From assembly GCA_014904845.1 (NCBI GenBank), contig MU119207.1:619104-683103 (forward strand): DNA of 64,000 bases, read 5' to 3'. The notes below the pieces were generated by a model. It searched no databases. It was not told the DNA's origin and saw only the letters and a list, made by a program, of their open reading frames with translations. Positions 23,846 through 33,976 of this stretch are shown piece by piece (position 1 is the stretch's first letter; the number at the start of each line of letters is the position of its first letter). The position numbers and the translations under genes were made by a program. Source of the DNA: Acephala macrosclerotiorum (Eukaryota; Ascomycota; Leotiomycetes; Helotiales; Mollisiaceae).

Positions 23846-24929
23846 TCTGGCAGGTCCTTCTTCGCTTACGAGGTTACGAAGTACATGGTCTTTTAACTGT
23901 TAAACATCGCCACTCAGACTACCCAATTACAGACCAGAAAGAGATCCTCTAGATAGGTGATTGGGCAGACTACTCAGTTTTTCAAAGTATTTGGACGAAT
24001 CTAGACTCGTGTAACAATTAAAAGGTCCTGTACTTCGTAGACACAGAGAAAGAGTGCGGGACCTGAGCATCTCAAAATGATTCCTCGCATAGCCTCATAT
24101 GTGACCTTGGAAAGATCTTGGCTAATTCGGCTTCCCATCATTCAAGGATGAGAGCTTTTTGCCACTCGATGATCAGGAAGGGTTTAACTTGAAAAGAAAT
24201 GAGATAAGAAGCTTGGCGGGTTAAGGTTGTTTGCCGAGTGCTTGGCGACGTCCATGGTATTCATGGCAGGGTAGTTTGGACGAAGATTGGTCCGTGGTTC
24301 CTCTCTGTGCGATCTTTTTTTTTATTTTCAAGAAATTGAATTGAGTAGGTGTCAACGATGGGTAGAGCGTTGTGGCGAGTACAATAATCCCCGAGAGTGT
24401 TGCTGGAAAAGGAGCTGCCAAATAGCGGGGTGATATTTAGCAAGTGAATAGTTCAGGGGATCTCACAGGCCCCTCGTAGAAGCTCTCCAGGTGTTCAGAG
24501 CCCCCCGAAAGTCTTGAATCTTCCGTCCATTTGTTCTAGACTTTTGCGATCGGCGGAAGTTCTATGAAGGTGCTCATCGGTTGCACCAGCTTTACCTCAA
24601 GTCCTGAGATGAATTGAACAAACTGGTAGCTCGCCAATCAGGTTACAAGCCCCGGGATTTTATGATAACCTGACCGGTGACTGTTATTGTTCAACTACGG
24701 TATATCAATCAGGTGTTGTATATCTATTTCAACCCTTTTGCCTACCACATATTTTCGTTGCTATATTGGGCAACTGCTGTCTTTGAACGAGCAAATGTGA
24801 GACTCACATTTATGGCTTTTCCATTATGAGGCATACCTGTCAGGATTGGAATAAGCTTTTGACATCGCCTCTAGGACAAAAATATGGGGATAATGCTGTT
24901 TAACGGAATTGAGAGGGGTGCGGGGGTGT
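23846..24929. other. Intergenic, no gene recognised
   Basis: This is the 3' flank of the broken small-protein copy. It has ordinary base composition, and no open frame has recognisable features. Confidence 0.45.
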
Positions 24930-25798
24930 AGTGGGAGGGAAAGGGGGCCCTGCGGGAGGGGGCAACGATCGGTTAATTTAACAAGCGAATTTTCGCCTGT
25001 TTAGGGGAACGACCACTACAGGGCCACACGAGTTGGCTGCCTTCTCTTATGACAATGCCTGATAGAGTACTCGATTAGGTATGAGGTTGATATTATTAAG
25101 CCTACATCTCTTTTCTCACTTTCGAGATTGTATGAACTGATAGGGCAATTTCTCCCTTCTTTCGGCGCACTGCCACGAACACAGACAGGCGCGTAATGTC
25201 CCGTGATTCTAGCATGCCGATATGTCAAAGTTCACTGCTCATTATCCTGTTAATTCCCTCTCATGCGGAAGATGCTTGAGATTAAACATAGATGAGATTG
25301 CGGAGTTCTTCTAAAGCACTGCATGCATTGAGGTTGCTAAGGCTGTGAGGAGTTGTTTGTTGTAATTTGTGCCAGGTTGAATGGAACATTCAATTCTAAG
25401 ATAAGCTTAATAAATTTCATCTGAAGTAATAAGCGTACTCCCAATTTGGTTAGAGGGCGAGTGGTGAATAGGAAGCTACTTCTAGGGCGCATATACCTAG
25501 ACACACGATCGCTAATACGCATATAGACTCAGCACTGTTAACAATCTCCTACGATTTACAACCCACGACGTCCAACCTCAATCCATCAACGGCTACTTTG
25601 CACATCAAGAATCTGTTGACTTTCGCGACACGGAACAGAATTGGACATCATTCACGTCTAACTCTTCAATAGACCGCAACTGCGCATCAACTGTCTCTTG
25701 CGGTTCGTAACTCGACAAAACATTGACAACACAGTCGCAATACCTCAACGACTCCTCAAGAAACAAAGACCTCGCAATCACTTCGCAACCACTTCGCA
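24930..25798. repeat. Upstream half of duplicated segment (copy 2), promoter of small cysteine-rich gene
   Basis: Diverged counterpart of 4920-5885. The leader just before the gene (CTCGCAATCACTTCGCAACC) contains CTCCTCAAGAAAC, which in copy 1 lies immediately after the transposon (23551). The two together define the intact arrangement before insertion. No TATA box is obvious. Confidence 0.6.
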
Positions 25799-26068
25799 AT
25801 GTCTTCTAAGTCTACCAACTGCGGCCGATGCCGTAAGGCAAAGAGCAAATGCAATTGCATTCCCGGTACCCTCTATGCGCCAGGTGGTGTCAGCGGCAAG
25901 GACTGGGACAAGAACTCCTATGCGAACGAAGACCCACCAAAGACCTCCAAGCCTCCTTCTCAAGACTCCTTGAAGTCTCCCTGCGGCAACTGCAAGCGTC
26001 TCATTGGTAGCTACCCCTGCCAATTCTGTCTCAAGGACTTGAACGACCTCCCTTCGATTCGTCTCTAG
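25799..26068 (+). CDS. Small cysteine-rich protein, 89 residues, possible zinc binder
   Basis: A single intact frame begins MSSKSTNCGRCRKAKSKCNC and ends with SPCGNCKR..YPCQFCLKDLNDL. The N-terminus has C-x2-C followed by C-x-C. The C-terminus has C-x2-C, nine residues, then C-x2-C, like a zinc ribbon. The middle is Pro/Ser/Lys-rich and probably unstructured. No signal peptide or membrane segment is seen, so it is likely intracellular. I do not recognise the family, and the first cluster is too short for a Zn2Cys6 activator. It is the surviving copy of a tandem duplication; the conserved Cys pairs in both copies suggest they matter. Function unknown. Confidence 0.72.
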   Translation: MSSKSTNCGRCRKAKSKCNCIPGTLYAPGGVSGKDWDKNSYANEDPPKTSKPPSQDSLKSPCGNCKRLIGSYPCQFCLKDLNDLPSIRL

Positions 26069-26597
26069 CCATGGATCTTATTAGGTTTTATTGCTATGAC
26101 ACGTCAGGATATTGAGCAACACAATGGAGTTTAGTTTTATGAAGAATCGCGTCTTTGGAGGGAACATTGGCATGGCGCGTGGATACACAAAGGTACTTGA
26201 CATTGGAAAAGCGATTCCTCACAACACGGCATGATATTCGATTTGATTTGGGGAGGGAGCTTTTGAAGCCAGTTATGAATGCACTATGGGATAATGCATG
26301 GGCACTTGCTTTCGGATGCATTTTGTTGATCGGAGAACCAGGGAGACACATTGCTTTGTGTTGGCAATACTTTTGCAGATGGCCTTTATTAAATAGATCC
26401 TGCTAAGCAGTCAAAATTCTTATTGGTGATTATCTGTGATATTGAGACATGAGGACATGAAGAAATTTTTGGACTGTTGACAAGTGCAAACTGTTCGTAA
26501 TACTCTTTGAGGACAGACTCCCTACCTCGAACACCACAATACTCGAACGCTAGAACTACATCCAACAGGTCTCCAATTTGTCCTTGCAACTTCGTCT
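26069..26597. other. Intergenic, no gene recognised
   Basis: Short overlapping open frames on both strands carry no recognisable motif. Confidence 0.4.
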
Positions 26598-27143
26598 TCA
26601 GCCAAGTACTCCTGTTCCAGCTAGGCCTTCTTTAACCGCCAACCCTCTCAAGGTGACGAGAAACAACCTGAGGTGAATCGTAAAAGAGCCATACCACAGT
26701 TTCCCATTTATCTCTACGCTTCTCCGCTCCCTGATCCGCCGCAACATGTGGATGAAAAAGGATTGATGAATCCCGTGTTCGTATAGCCGCCCATTTCCCT
26801 CTGCAAGCAACTCATCACTTATGAAGTGCGCCCTTCCAGCACAGCGGTAACCTCCATGGTCTCTCTGCCATATTCCTCCACGTGGACATGGTGCCAGCCC
26901 TTCCTCCATCTCAGACTCTGCCCACTCTTCTTGCTCCTTTCGCTGTTGAGGTAGCAGAGTCTCGATTTTCGCTTGGCAAGACACCATCTCGATGCCGTGC
27001 TTTGTTTAAAACGCCGACTTGGGCGTCTTGATCTCCGATTTTGTACCACAGTTGAGTTGTGTTCTATCAAACGCTTTTAGGCTACTCAGGCAAGCGACGC
27101 AGCCACGACCCCCACACTTCTTACACCACACTCTCTGGGACAT
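26598..27143 (-). pseudogene. Cysteine-containing small protein with one in-frame stop
   Basis: On the minus strand an ATG at 27143 opens MSQRVWCKKCGGRGCVACL, with a C-x2-C-x3-C-x2-C cluster. The same frame runs to 26598, interrupted only by a TAA at 27006-27008 that would be a Gln codon with one transition. After the stop it reads EGLAPCPRGGIWQRDHGGYR and CAGRAHFISDELL, a Cys/His segment. Without the stop it would be about 181 residues. I do not recognise a named family. It could be a pseudogene, a read-through case, or two unrelated frames; same-frame continuity favours one broken gene. Confidence 0.42.
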
Positions 27144-27477
27144 TTTGCTTCCAGCTTCTTCACCAAGGCATGTGATGTGGTTGAGGTATTTGGCGTCTGA
27201 GCTTTTGGCATAAGAGAGGTTGCTGAGAGACTTGACATACAAAACTTGCTGAAGTTTGGGATTTTGATCGTCAGCCTAATGAGTCGAGACTGATATTTGT
27301 AGAAGACACAATAACCTATCTCATGTTCACATACAAGTCAACTTGGCTGAGTCGGGGTCAGTCGCAGCAATGTTAGTGACTCGGTCAACGCCCCGAATCC
27401 TGAAACGTTCCGAGGCATCCACACTACGACAGAGTTGTGTGCTTGAAGTTGTAAGCCACCGAGATGCAACCGTCATC

Positions 27478-29216
27478 TTAGACAATTTCGGCAATATAAG
27501 TGCGTTTCCCGTCACTGCTCGGACCTGGAGAGCGCTTGATGTGTGGCAGGGATTGCGAGTGCCTATCGAAAGTATTAAGTCCGTCTTCAAGAAGCTCACG
27601 CGCGTTCGCACCAATAGCCTCAAAATATCCCCAGCGTGAAAATAATACTTCTTGGGTAGAATATGGAAGCTTTTCCAGGATTAGACAATAGTATACGCCG
27701 AATGAAATGACAGCGGGTAAGAGGAAGAGCGTTCTATTTGCATCTCCTGGCGAACAGTCTGGACAAGTGACATCCTGATGCATTCTAAACTCTGCCAGGT
27801 CTAGTCGGGTCTCGAATTCATCCGAGGTCCCTTTAAAACCTCTTCGCATTGCTAGAAGGGTCTGATATCCATCAGCAGTACGTATCCCGCCAAGGAACCG
27901 TACTTCGGCAAGTCGTCCTCTAACTAGTAACGAAGCACTCCTCACCTGACCAAATTGATTTTCTGTCGTTAAATCGATATTGACCTCGATTATATCGATC
28001 CAATCGGGAGCTTCGGTGCCTAAAGGCTCTGGTATAGACGAGCTGTATCCGAATTGCCCCCTGACCGAAGTTCGGGACCAAGAAGGTGCTACATAATTCG
28101 CGGTCTTCTGACACCAGTCTATTGTTCAATAGTGCCTGTTCGACCTCTCTCAGCCAAATCTTATCGTCGACAAAGTAATGAGCCCCAGGGTTGTAGCCTC
28201 CCCCCTGCGGTTGTACTTAGTCACAGCTTTGAAGTTTCAATACGTTGAGAAGACCTGGGTCTTGATAATAGAACAGACCGTCTCTGGAATCGTGAGCGCT
28301 AGTCGCAGCGAGGTTGCAAGCCCCATTGAGGTAGACTTGACTCATTCGGGCGGACTCGGCTTGCCAATCCTCTATGGAATCCTGAATAATGCAGAGCGAG
28401 TCGATCCACAAATACTCGATTCCTAGCTTACGATAGGCTACTACGGCATCGTGGAAGGTCTTTGGAAGGTCTTCGAACATTATTTCTGATTCAAGGTCCG
28501 AAATATTTGTACTGAGAAGTCTCAGAGGTGCATACGATCCCCAACGATGACTCAATGTTGCATATGTCGGCGGAGTGACAATATCAGACCCAATAGCAAG
28601 GTGGGGGGACGACACCAGTTCATGATCTGAACCCAGGATTATAAGACGAGTTGGTGTGTATGAAGTAGAGAAGCATTCAGCATGGGAGGAAGTGTAAGTA
28701 GCGATCCACTTCTTACTGTAGCATATGCCCGTGCAGCTGGCTAGACTGTCGACTGTGCCAATTCATTGCCATTCTTCATGAAAGTAAACAAGCCTGTTTT
28801 CAATTATAAAGTGCAGGACCAATAATTACCATGGGAAACTTACCGTTATCCTCATCAGTGGTTGTGGGTACATAGCATACGCTAATTATCGCCCATAGGT
28901 GCTGAACATCGGAGTGACTCCGATACAAAATCATGATCGTGTAATCCCCGCGCCCTTGACATCTGATTTCATATTCGATTTCAAACCTGGCACCGAAGCC
29001 AATTGTCTGATCTCTACATCTCCTCATAGCATCTCGCCGTTGCGAATTCATCGACGAGAAAATACGCAAGCATAAAGAACATCCTCGAGAGGCTCTGTCG
29101 TCGACGAGTTCGTTCATCAAAATCTTTCGTTTCCCTCTAGCACGTTCCGAGCTTGAGCCTGCCAACTCAATCTGAGCTAAGCACTTAGTAATGTCATTGC
29201 AAACTGCGCAGAGCAT
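27478..29216 (-). pseudogene. HET-domain gene with internal deletion
   Basis: Exon 1 (28844-29216) begins MLCAVCNDITKCLAQIELAG. Exon 2 starts at 28752 after a 91-bp intron and contains the HET blocks YATLSHRWG, DLPKTFHDAV, YLWIDSLCIIQDS and VYLNGACNLAATSA. It stops (TAA) at 28217. A few codons later the frame resumes and soon jumps: a second frame reads APSWSRTSVRGQFG and continues to 27478. In intact HET genes about 150-200 residues (the LQER block, WEC, the Y-S-x-R-x-L-T block, DK-L-A) separate these points; here they are missing. HET proteins trigger cell death after fusion of incompatible strains. This one is probably dead, or at most a 302-residue truncated product. Confidence 0.75.
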
Positions 29217-29644
29217 AGCTAGCGGTCGATGATGTTTGGGACAGCATCACCAACCGGGGTACCTGTGGCGATGGTTTGAAAGTCCTTTGATGAGTTGGCC
29301 TCGTTCCTCCTCGGATCTCGAAAGGCTACGGCTTTCTCGACCTGATTATCGTTCACGTTCTGGTCCATACCAACAAAACTCCAGGTTACTACGAATCTAG
29401 CCTACAGATGTCGATCAAAGAGTATGAGCAGTGTGCGTCGATGCGAAGGACGATCGAATACACCGCGGCTGATGTAAAGAGGTTCCCTATTTCCGGTAAG
29501 TGAGGCTGAATATGCCCACTCACTTGGTCAGGCAGGTGTGGAGGCTGTACATGAGGTGATGAATGCGACGTCGAAACTCCCCCATTGAAATGAAAATAGT
29601 CGTTACTCAGGACCTGGATTTGATGGTGTATTTCAGATTTATAT
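29217..29644. other. Intergenic between the HET pseudogene and RRP3
   Basis: Upstream of the HET pseudogene and downstream of RRP3. No gene recognised. Confidence 0.5.
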
Positions 29645-31181
29645 TCAGCCCTCTTCCCTATCCATTTCATCCCGTCCTCTCTTCTTGTCACCCGGCTTCG
29701 GTCTCCTGCCCTTCAACACCGACCCCTTCTTCCCTCTATCCTCATGCAAATTCTTCATCTCGTTTCTCGCATGTCTCTGCGCCTCCTCCACTCTAGCCTT
29801 GAACACCATCACCTCATCCTTTTCTGTCTCATGCTCCTTTAGCTCCATCTTCAATGCGGCCTCGGTCCTCTTGAAAATCTCAACATCGTATTGAGTGACA
29901 ATACTGATAGCAACACCAGCCTTCCCAGCTCGCGCTGTGCGTCCAACGCGATGGATGTACGTTTTACTGTCCGGCGGCAAGTCATAGTTGAGAACCACAT
30001 CAACGGAAGGAATATCGAGACCACGAGCTGCGACATCTGTTGCGACCAGAATCTCTCGGGACCCAGCTCGGAATTTGTTTAAAGCTCCTAAACGTGCAGA
30101 CTGACTGAGCTGACCGTGTAGCGGGATAGCACCAAAGCCTAGTGATCGTAGAAGAATGGCAATTCGCTGCGTCTCATTGACCGTCCGTGTGAAGACGATT
30201 GCCGATTGGCCGGCGAATTCGTTCAGCAGAAAGACCAGGTAGGTATCCTTATGAATGAGGGGTATGAAAATGTAACTCTGTTTTAACGTCGAGACCGTCT
30301 GGTACTTGCTGCTGCTGACACTGACTCGAAGGGGATCCTTCAAACTTGCTCTTTGCAGACTTTCCACCTTCGAGCTGATCGTCGCAGAGAATAGGTATGT
30401 TCGGCGTTCTCGTGGGAGTACTTTCAGAATTTTGTCAAGAATAGGTCCAAAATCAAGATCCAGCAGCCTATCGGCCTCATCCATAACCAAGTATTTCAGT
30501 GATCGTAACGAGAATCCCTTTGTGTTTTCGAGGTGATCCAGCAGTCGTCCTGGTGTCGCAACAATGATGTGAGGTTTCTTGCCAAGTGCAATGGCTTGCG
30601 GAACCATGTCCATTCCTCCAACAATGACCGCACATCGTACCGATATGAGGGAGCCCAATGCTTCGAAAGCTTCCGATATCTGATATGCCAATTCACGAGT
30701 CGGCGCAAGTACGAGCCCAAAGAGAGGTTGCGGTTTGTCGAGTAGAGCTTGTAGGATCGGGAGAGCAAATGCTGCTGTCTTTCCACTTCCTGTCTCGGCG
30801 AGTCCTATCAGATCTCGGCCTTCTAGTGCGAGGGGTATCGATTGTGCTTGTATTGGTGTTGGATTTTTGTATCCCAATGCAGTGCAGGCGTCGCATAGAG
30901 AATCGATGATACCCTAGTTATACTCAATTAGCTACTGTGCAAATAGAAGGATTTTATTTGCATACTAAGTCTTTGAAACTCTTCGGCGCCTCTGTTTCTC
31001 CTCCTACCTCTGCTTCATCTAATTCTTCCTTCGGTGGCTGGACATTCGCTGGTTCTGGAGCTGGCGACGAAGAGACTGATGGTAGTACAGCTTCTTTGAT
31101 GACATGCTTCGCTTTCTTCTTCCTTGCATCCAGGCCTTTTGGCCTATCCTCGTCGGTCTTTCTCCTCTTGACTGGCGGCAT
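29645..31181 (-). CDS. RRP3: ATP-dependent rRNA helicase Rrp3 (DEAD-box)
   Basis: This nucleolar DEAD-box helicase is needed for 18S rRNA maturation. Exon 1 (30966-31181) encodes a Lys/Glu/Pro-rich tail starting [20 protein letters not shown] 52-bp intron follows, and exon 2 (29645-30913) carries the helicase, 494 residues in total. Motifs are complete: Q motif [17 protein letters not shown] (~111-118), PTRELA, TPGR, DEAD (~217-220), SAT, the ARGLD block and [10 protein letters not shown]. The C-terminus is basic ([12 protein letters not shown]). Length and order match fungal Rrp3/DDX47. Exon 1 ends in SFKDL and exon 2 resumes [10 protein letters not shown], the usual Rrp3 start of the core. 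It is divergent from SSF1, with 169 bases between start codons. Confidence 0.93.
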
Positions 31182-31350
31182 TGTCGTTGTTAGTAATATC
31201 GAAGTGATGTTGCGAAGATAAAAAATTTACATCGACTATCTTATCGAAGGTCGGCTTTTGATTGGTTGCGCAAGGGCTTGGCCCCACATAAATTATTTCT
31301 GCCTCCAAATCTTGAACTTGGAATATTCAGATCACAACACATTCGCAACC
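31182..31350. promoter_or_regulatory. Shared divergent promoter of RRP3 and SSF1, with RRPE-like site
   Basis: Only 169 bases separate the two start codons. AAAAATTT at 31221-31228 matches the core of the rRNA-processing element (RRPE) known upstream of yeast ribosome-biogenesis genes. A clear PAC box was not seen. Joint expression is inferred. Confidence 0.6.
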
Positions 31351-32828
31351 ATGGCACGACGACGGACGAAGAAGCGCACGCATGTGGGCGCAAATAATGG
31401 TCCTGCTGGTAAGGGAGTTCCTGCTAGCAAGACATCAAACAACCCGAAGAGCATGGTCATTCGAATTGGAGCTGGAGAAGTTGGACCCAGTGTGAGCCAG
31501 CTGGTCAAGGATGTGCGATTGATGATGGAACCAGATACTGCGTCGAGATTGAAAGAGAGAAGAGCCAATCGATTGAGGGACTACGTTACGATGTCAGGAC
31601 CGCTTGGTGTAACGCATCTTATGCTGTTCTCGCGATCAGAGTCTAGGAATACGAATATGCGACTGGCGGTTACACCTCGAGGGCCGACACTACACTTCAA
31701 CGTGGAAAGCTATTCTTTGTGCAAGGATATAAGAAAAGCTTTGAAGCACCCAAAGGGTGGCGGAAAGGAATACTTGAGTCCTCCTTTGGTAAACCTCGCA
31801 GTGTTTCCCGGACATTCACATGGATGCTGATACTTACTTTCTAGCTCGTTATGAATAATTTCATGTCCCCGGCGTCCGAATCAGATTCCGATTCAAAAGT
31901 ACCCAAACACCTCGAATCCCTCGTCACCACAATGTTCCAGTCCCTCTTTCCCGCTATCACACCGCAAAACACACCACTGTCCTCCATTCGCCGAGTTATG
32001 CTGCTAAACCGCGAGCCAGCAAAGGAAAACGACGGGACATACACACTGAACCTCAGACACTATGCGATCACAACCAAAGCCACCGGCCTCTCGAAACCAC
32101 TACGGAGATTAAATGCCGCGGAGAGGGTGTTAAATTCCCAAAAGTCGGGCAAGAGCAAGAAAGGCGGACTTCCAAACCTAGGAAAAATGGAGGACATTGC
32201 AGATTACATGGTTGGCAATGATGGAGAAGGTTACATGACCGATGCGACAAGTGGAAGCGAAGTCGATACAGACGCTGAAGTCGAGGTCGTCGAGACTCGA
32301 GCGAAGAAGATCTTATCGAAACGTCAAAAGGACCGTACGAGGGATGCCAAGACTAAAGGCGGCAAGAATGGTGTCGAGAAGAGAGCTGTCAAATTAGTAG
32401 AGTTGGGACCTAGGATGAAGCTGCGTATGACTAAGGTTGAGGAAGGTGTTTGTAATGGCAAGGTCATGTGGCACGAGTATATCCATAAGTCGAAGGAGGA
32501 GATCAAGGAATTGGAGAAGAAGTGGGAGCAGAGAAGAGAAGAGAAAGAGGCCAGAAAGAAAATCCAGAAGGAGAATGTTGAGAAGAAGAGGAAAGCCAAG
32601 GGACTTGGTGCGAAGGGTGACGCCGAGGAAGAGGACGACGAGGACGAAATGGACGTCGATGAGTGGGACTCGTGAGTACTTGAGTCTCCTATATCTTGGT
32701 GCATTAAAACGAAACGTACTGACTGCCTCAGTGAGGGCCTGGAAGGCGATGGTGAAATGGAGTTCAACGAGGAAATAGATGAAAGAGGGGAGTGGGAAGA
32801 TGAGGAAGAAGAAATTGCTGCAGGTTGA
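31351..32828 (+). CDS. SSF1: Ribosome biogenesis protein Ssf1 (Brix domain)
   Basis: Ssf1/Ppan acts in the nucleolus in 27S pre-rRNA processing for the 60S subunit. There are three exons: 31351-31788, 31845-32671 and 32732-32828. The N-terminus MARRRTKKRTHVGANNG is the typical basic Ssf1 start. The Brix domain spans roughly residues 30-300, including SMVIRIGAGEVGPSVSQLVK, GPTLHFNVESYSL, PPLLVMNNF, then RRVMLLNRE and LNLRHYAI. The C-terminus is a charged coiled-coil-like stretch (EEIKELEKKWEQRREEKEAR) ending in an acidic tail. The second intron ends within a Ser codon and restores the acidic tail. Intact; head-to-head with RRP3. Confidence 0.93.
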
Positions 32829-33252
32829 TCAGTAGAAGACTTGATCTCAAAGCTCTTGTCTGATTGCTATGTACGAATTGCTCGCCTCATTCCTTGCAAA
32901 GAGTATTTTCAAATGTTGCAGAAGTCTGGGACAATATTAACAGAAGATCCTATATATCCTCCCCGCCTCGATATTCTCGCTTTTCAGTCCTCTTGCTCAG
33001 CGTTTGTTCTTTTACTCTTGCTTGGATCAACTTCTCGTACTCGATTTTACTCACTTGAATATGGGCCAGTTGTCCTTAATCACAACCCTATAAGCTTATC
33101 TTTCAATGTTGGAGAACTCTATGTCTGTCAATCCACTCTTCAACTCTCGTCTGAATGCTATCTGCTTTCGGGTTCGCAGTCCAAAGTTTAGATGCCAAAA
33201 ATAAGCAACCCCCTGTTTCCCCATCCAAAAATAAGCAACCCCCCCAACCTGC
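32829..33252. other. 3' flank of SSF1 with a short direct repeat
   Basis: No gene. CAAAAATAAGCAACCCCC occurs at about 33195 and again at about 33226, just outside the MITE at 33253. Confidence 0.55.
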
Positions 33253-33490
33253 ATATACGGTGGTACAGCCCATAAGTAATCCAACAGCACTAGCTAGGGG
33301 GTCCCTAGACTAGGCAGAACGTAAACCCGATCAAGCAACACTGAGATAAGTCTTCTAACAAACTCTATTACGACACTTCTCGGGCACGGAAGGTCGCTCA
33401 AAGCTTAAAGACATAACTTAATTTTAGCGCTATTTTTTAATTTCTATTCTTATTTTTTTAATTTTTATTTTTATTTATTTATTTATTTAC

Positions 33491-33562
<72 letters not shown>

Positions 33563-33889
33563 TTCTTATTTTTATATATTTTAAAGCGATAAAAAATTGC
33601 ACAATCATATAACAAAATCTACCTTTGATTTTTTTCTCTCTCTATTTCTAGGTTTTCTCTTTTTTTAGGCACTTTTATTATACACTTCCACTTAGCACTC
33701 ATGCTTTAGTATTCATGCCCTATTTCTCTTCAAAAGCCCTGCCCTTGGCGGCACTCGCAGCATTAGCTCTCCCCTCCCTGAAAGCTATCTCCCTCCTGGC
33801 CTTCAAGTATATGCCTACCGACAGCACTACCACTACTGCAATCCCCGACTAGTGCTGTTGGATTACTTATGGGCTGTACCACCGCATAT
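33253..33889. mobile_element. Non-autonomous inverted-repeat element (MITE), ~637 bp
   Basis: Forty-one-base terminal inverted repeats at 33253-33293 and 33849-33889 differ at one base. Their core is CGGTGGTACAGCCCATAAGT. ATAT occurs at both outer ends, compatible with a TA target duplication as in Tc1/mariner-type elements. The interior holds a long TTTA tetranucleotide run and a short GC-richer segment with no intact transposase. The superfamily cannot be proved from the termini alone. Confidence 0.8.
33461..33561. repeat. TTTA/ATTT microsatellite
   Basis: About 20 nearly perfect tandem TTTA units inside the MITE. Confidence 0.95.
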
Positions 33890-33976
33890 CGAGCGCCACA
33901 ATGCATCGCTGATATTCAATTTATCTTCCCCTCTTTACCATCTTCTTCGCCATGAACGTCACGCACCAAATTTCCA

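Noticed and set aside
32324..32767. 147-codon minus-strand frame
   Set aside because: It is antisense to the charged tail of SSF1; the Ser/Phe-rich translation reflects the Glu/Lys codons of the real gene.
33461..33561. Tandem TTTA run as a possible CRISPR or regulatory array
   Set aside because: Simple tetranucleotide repeat with no spacers; fungal nuclear context.
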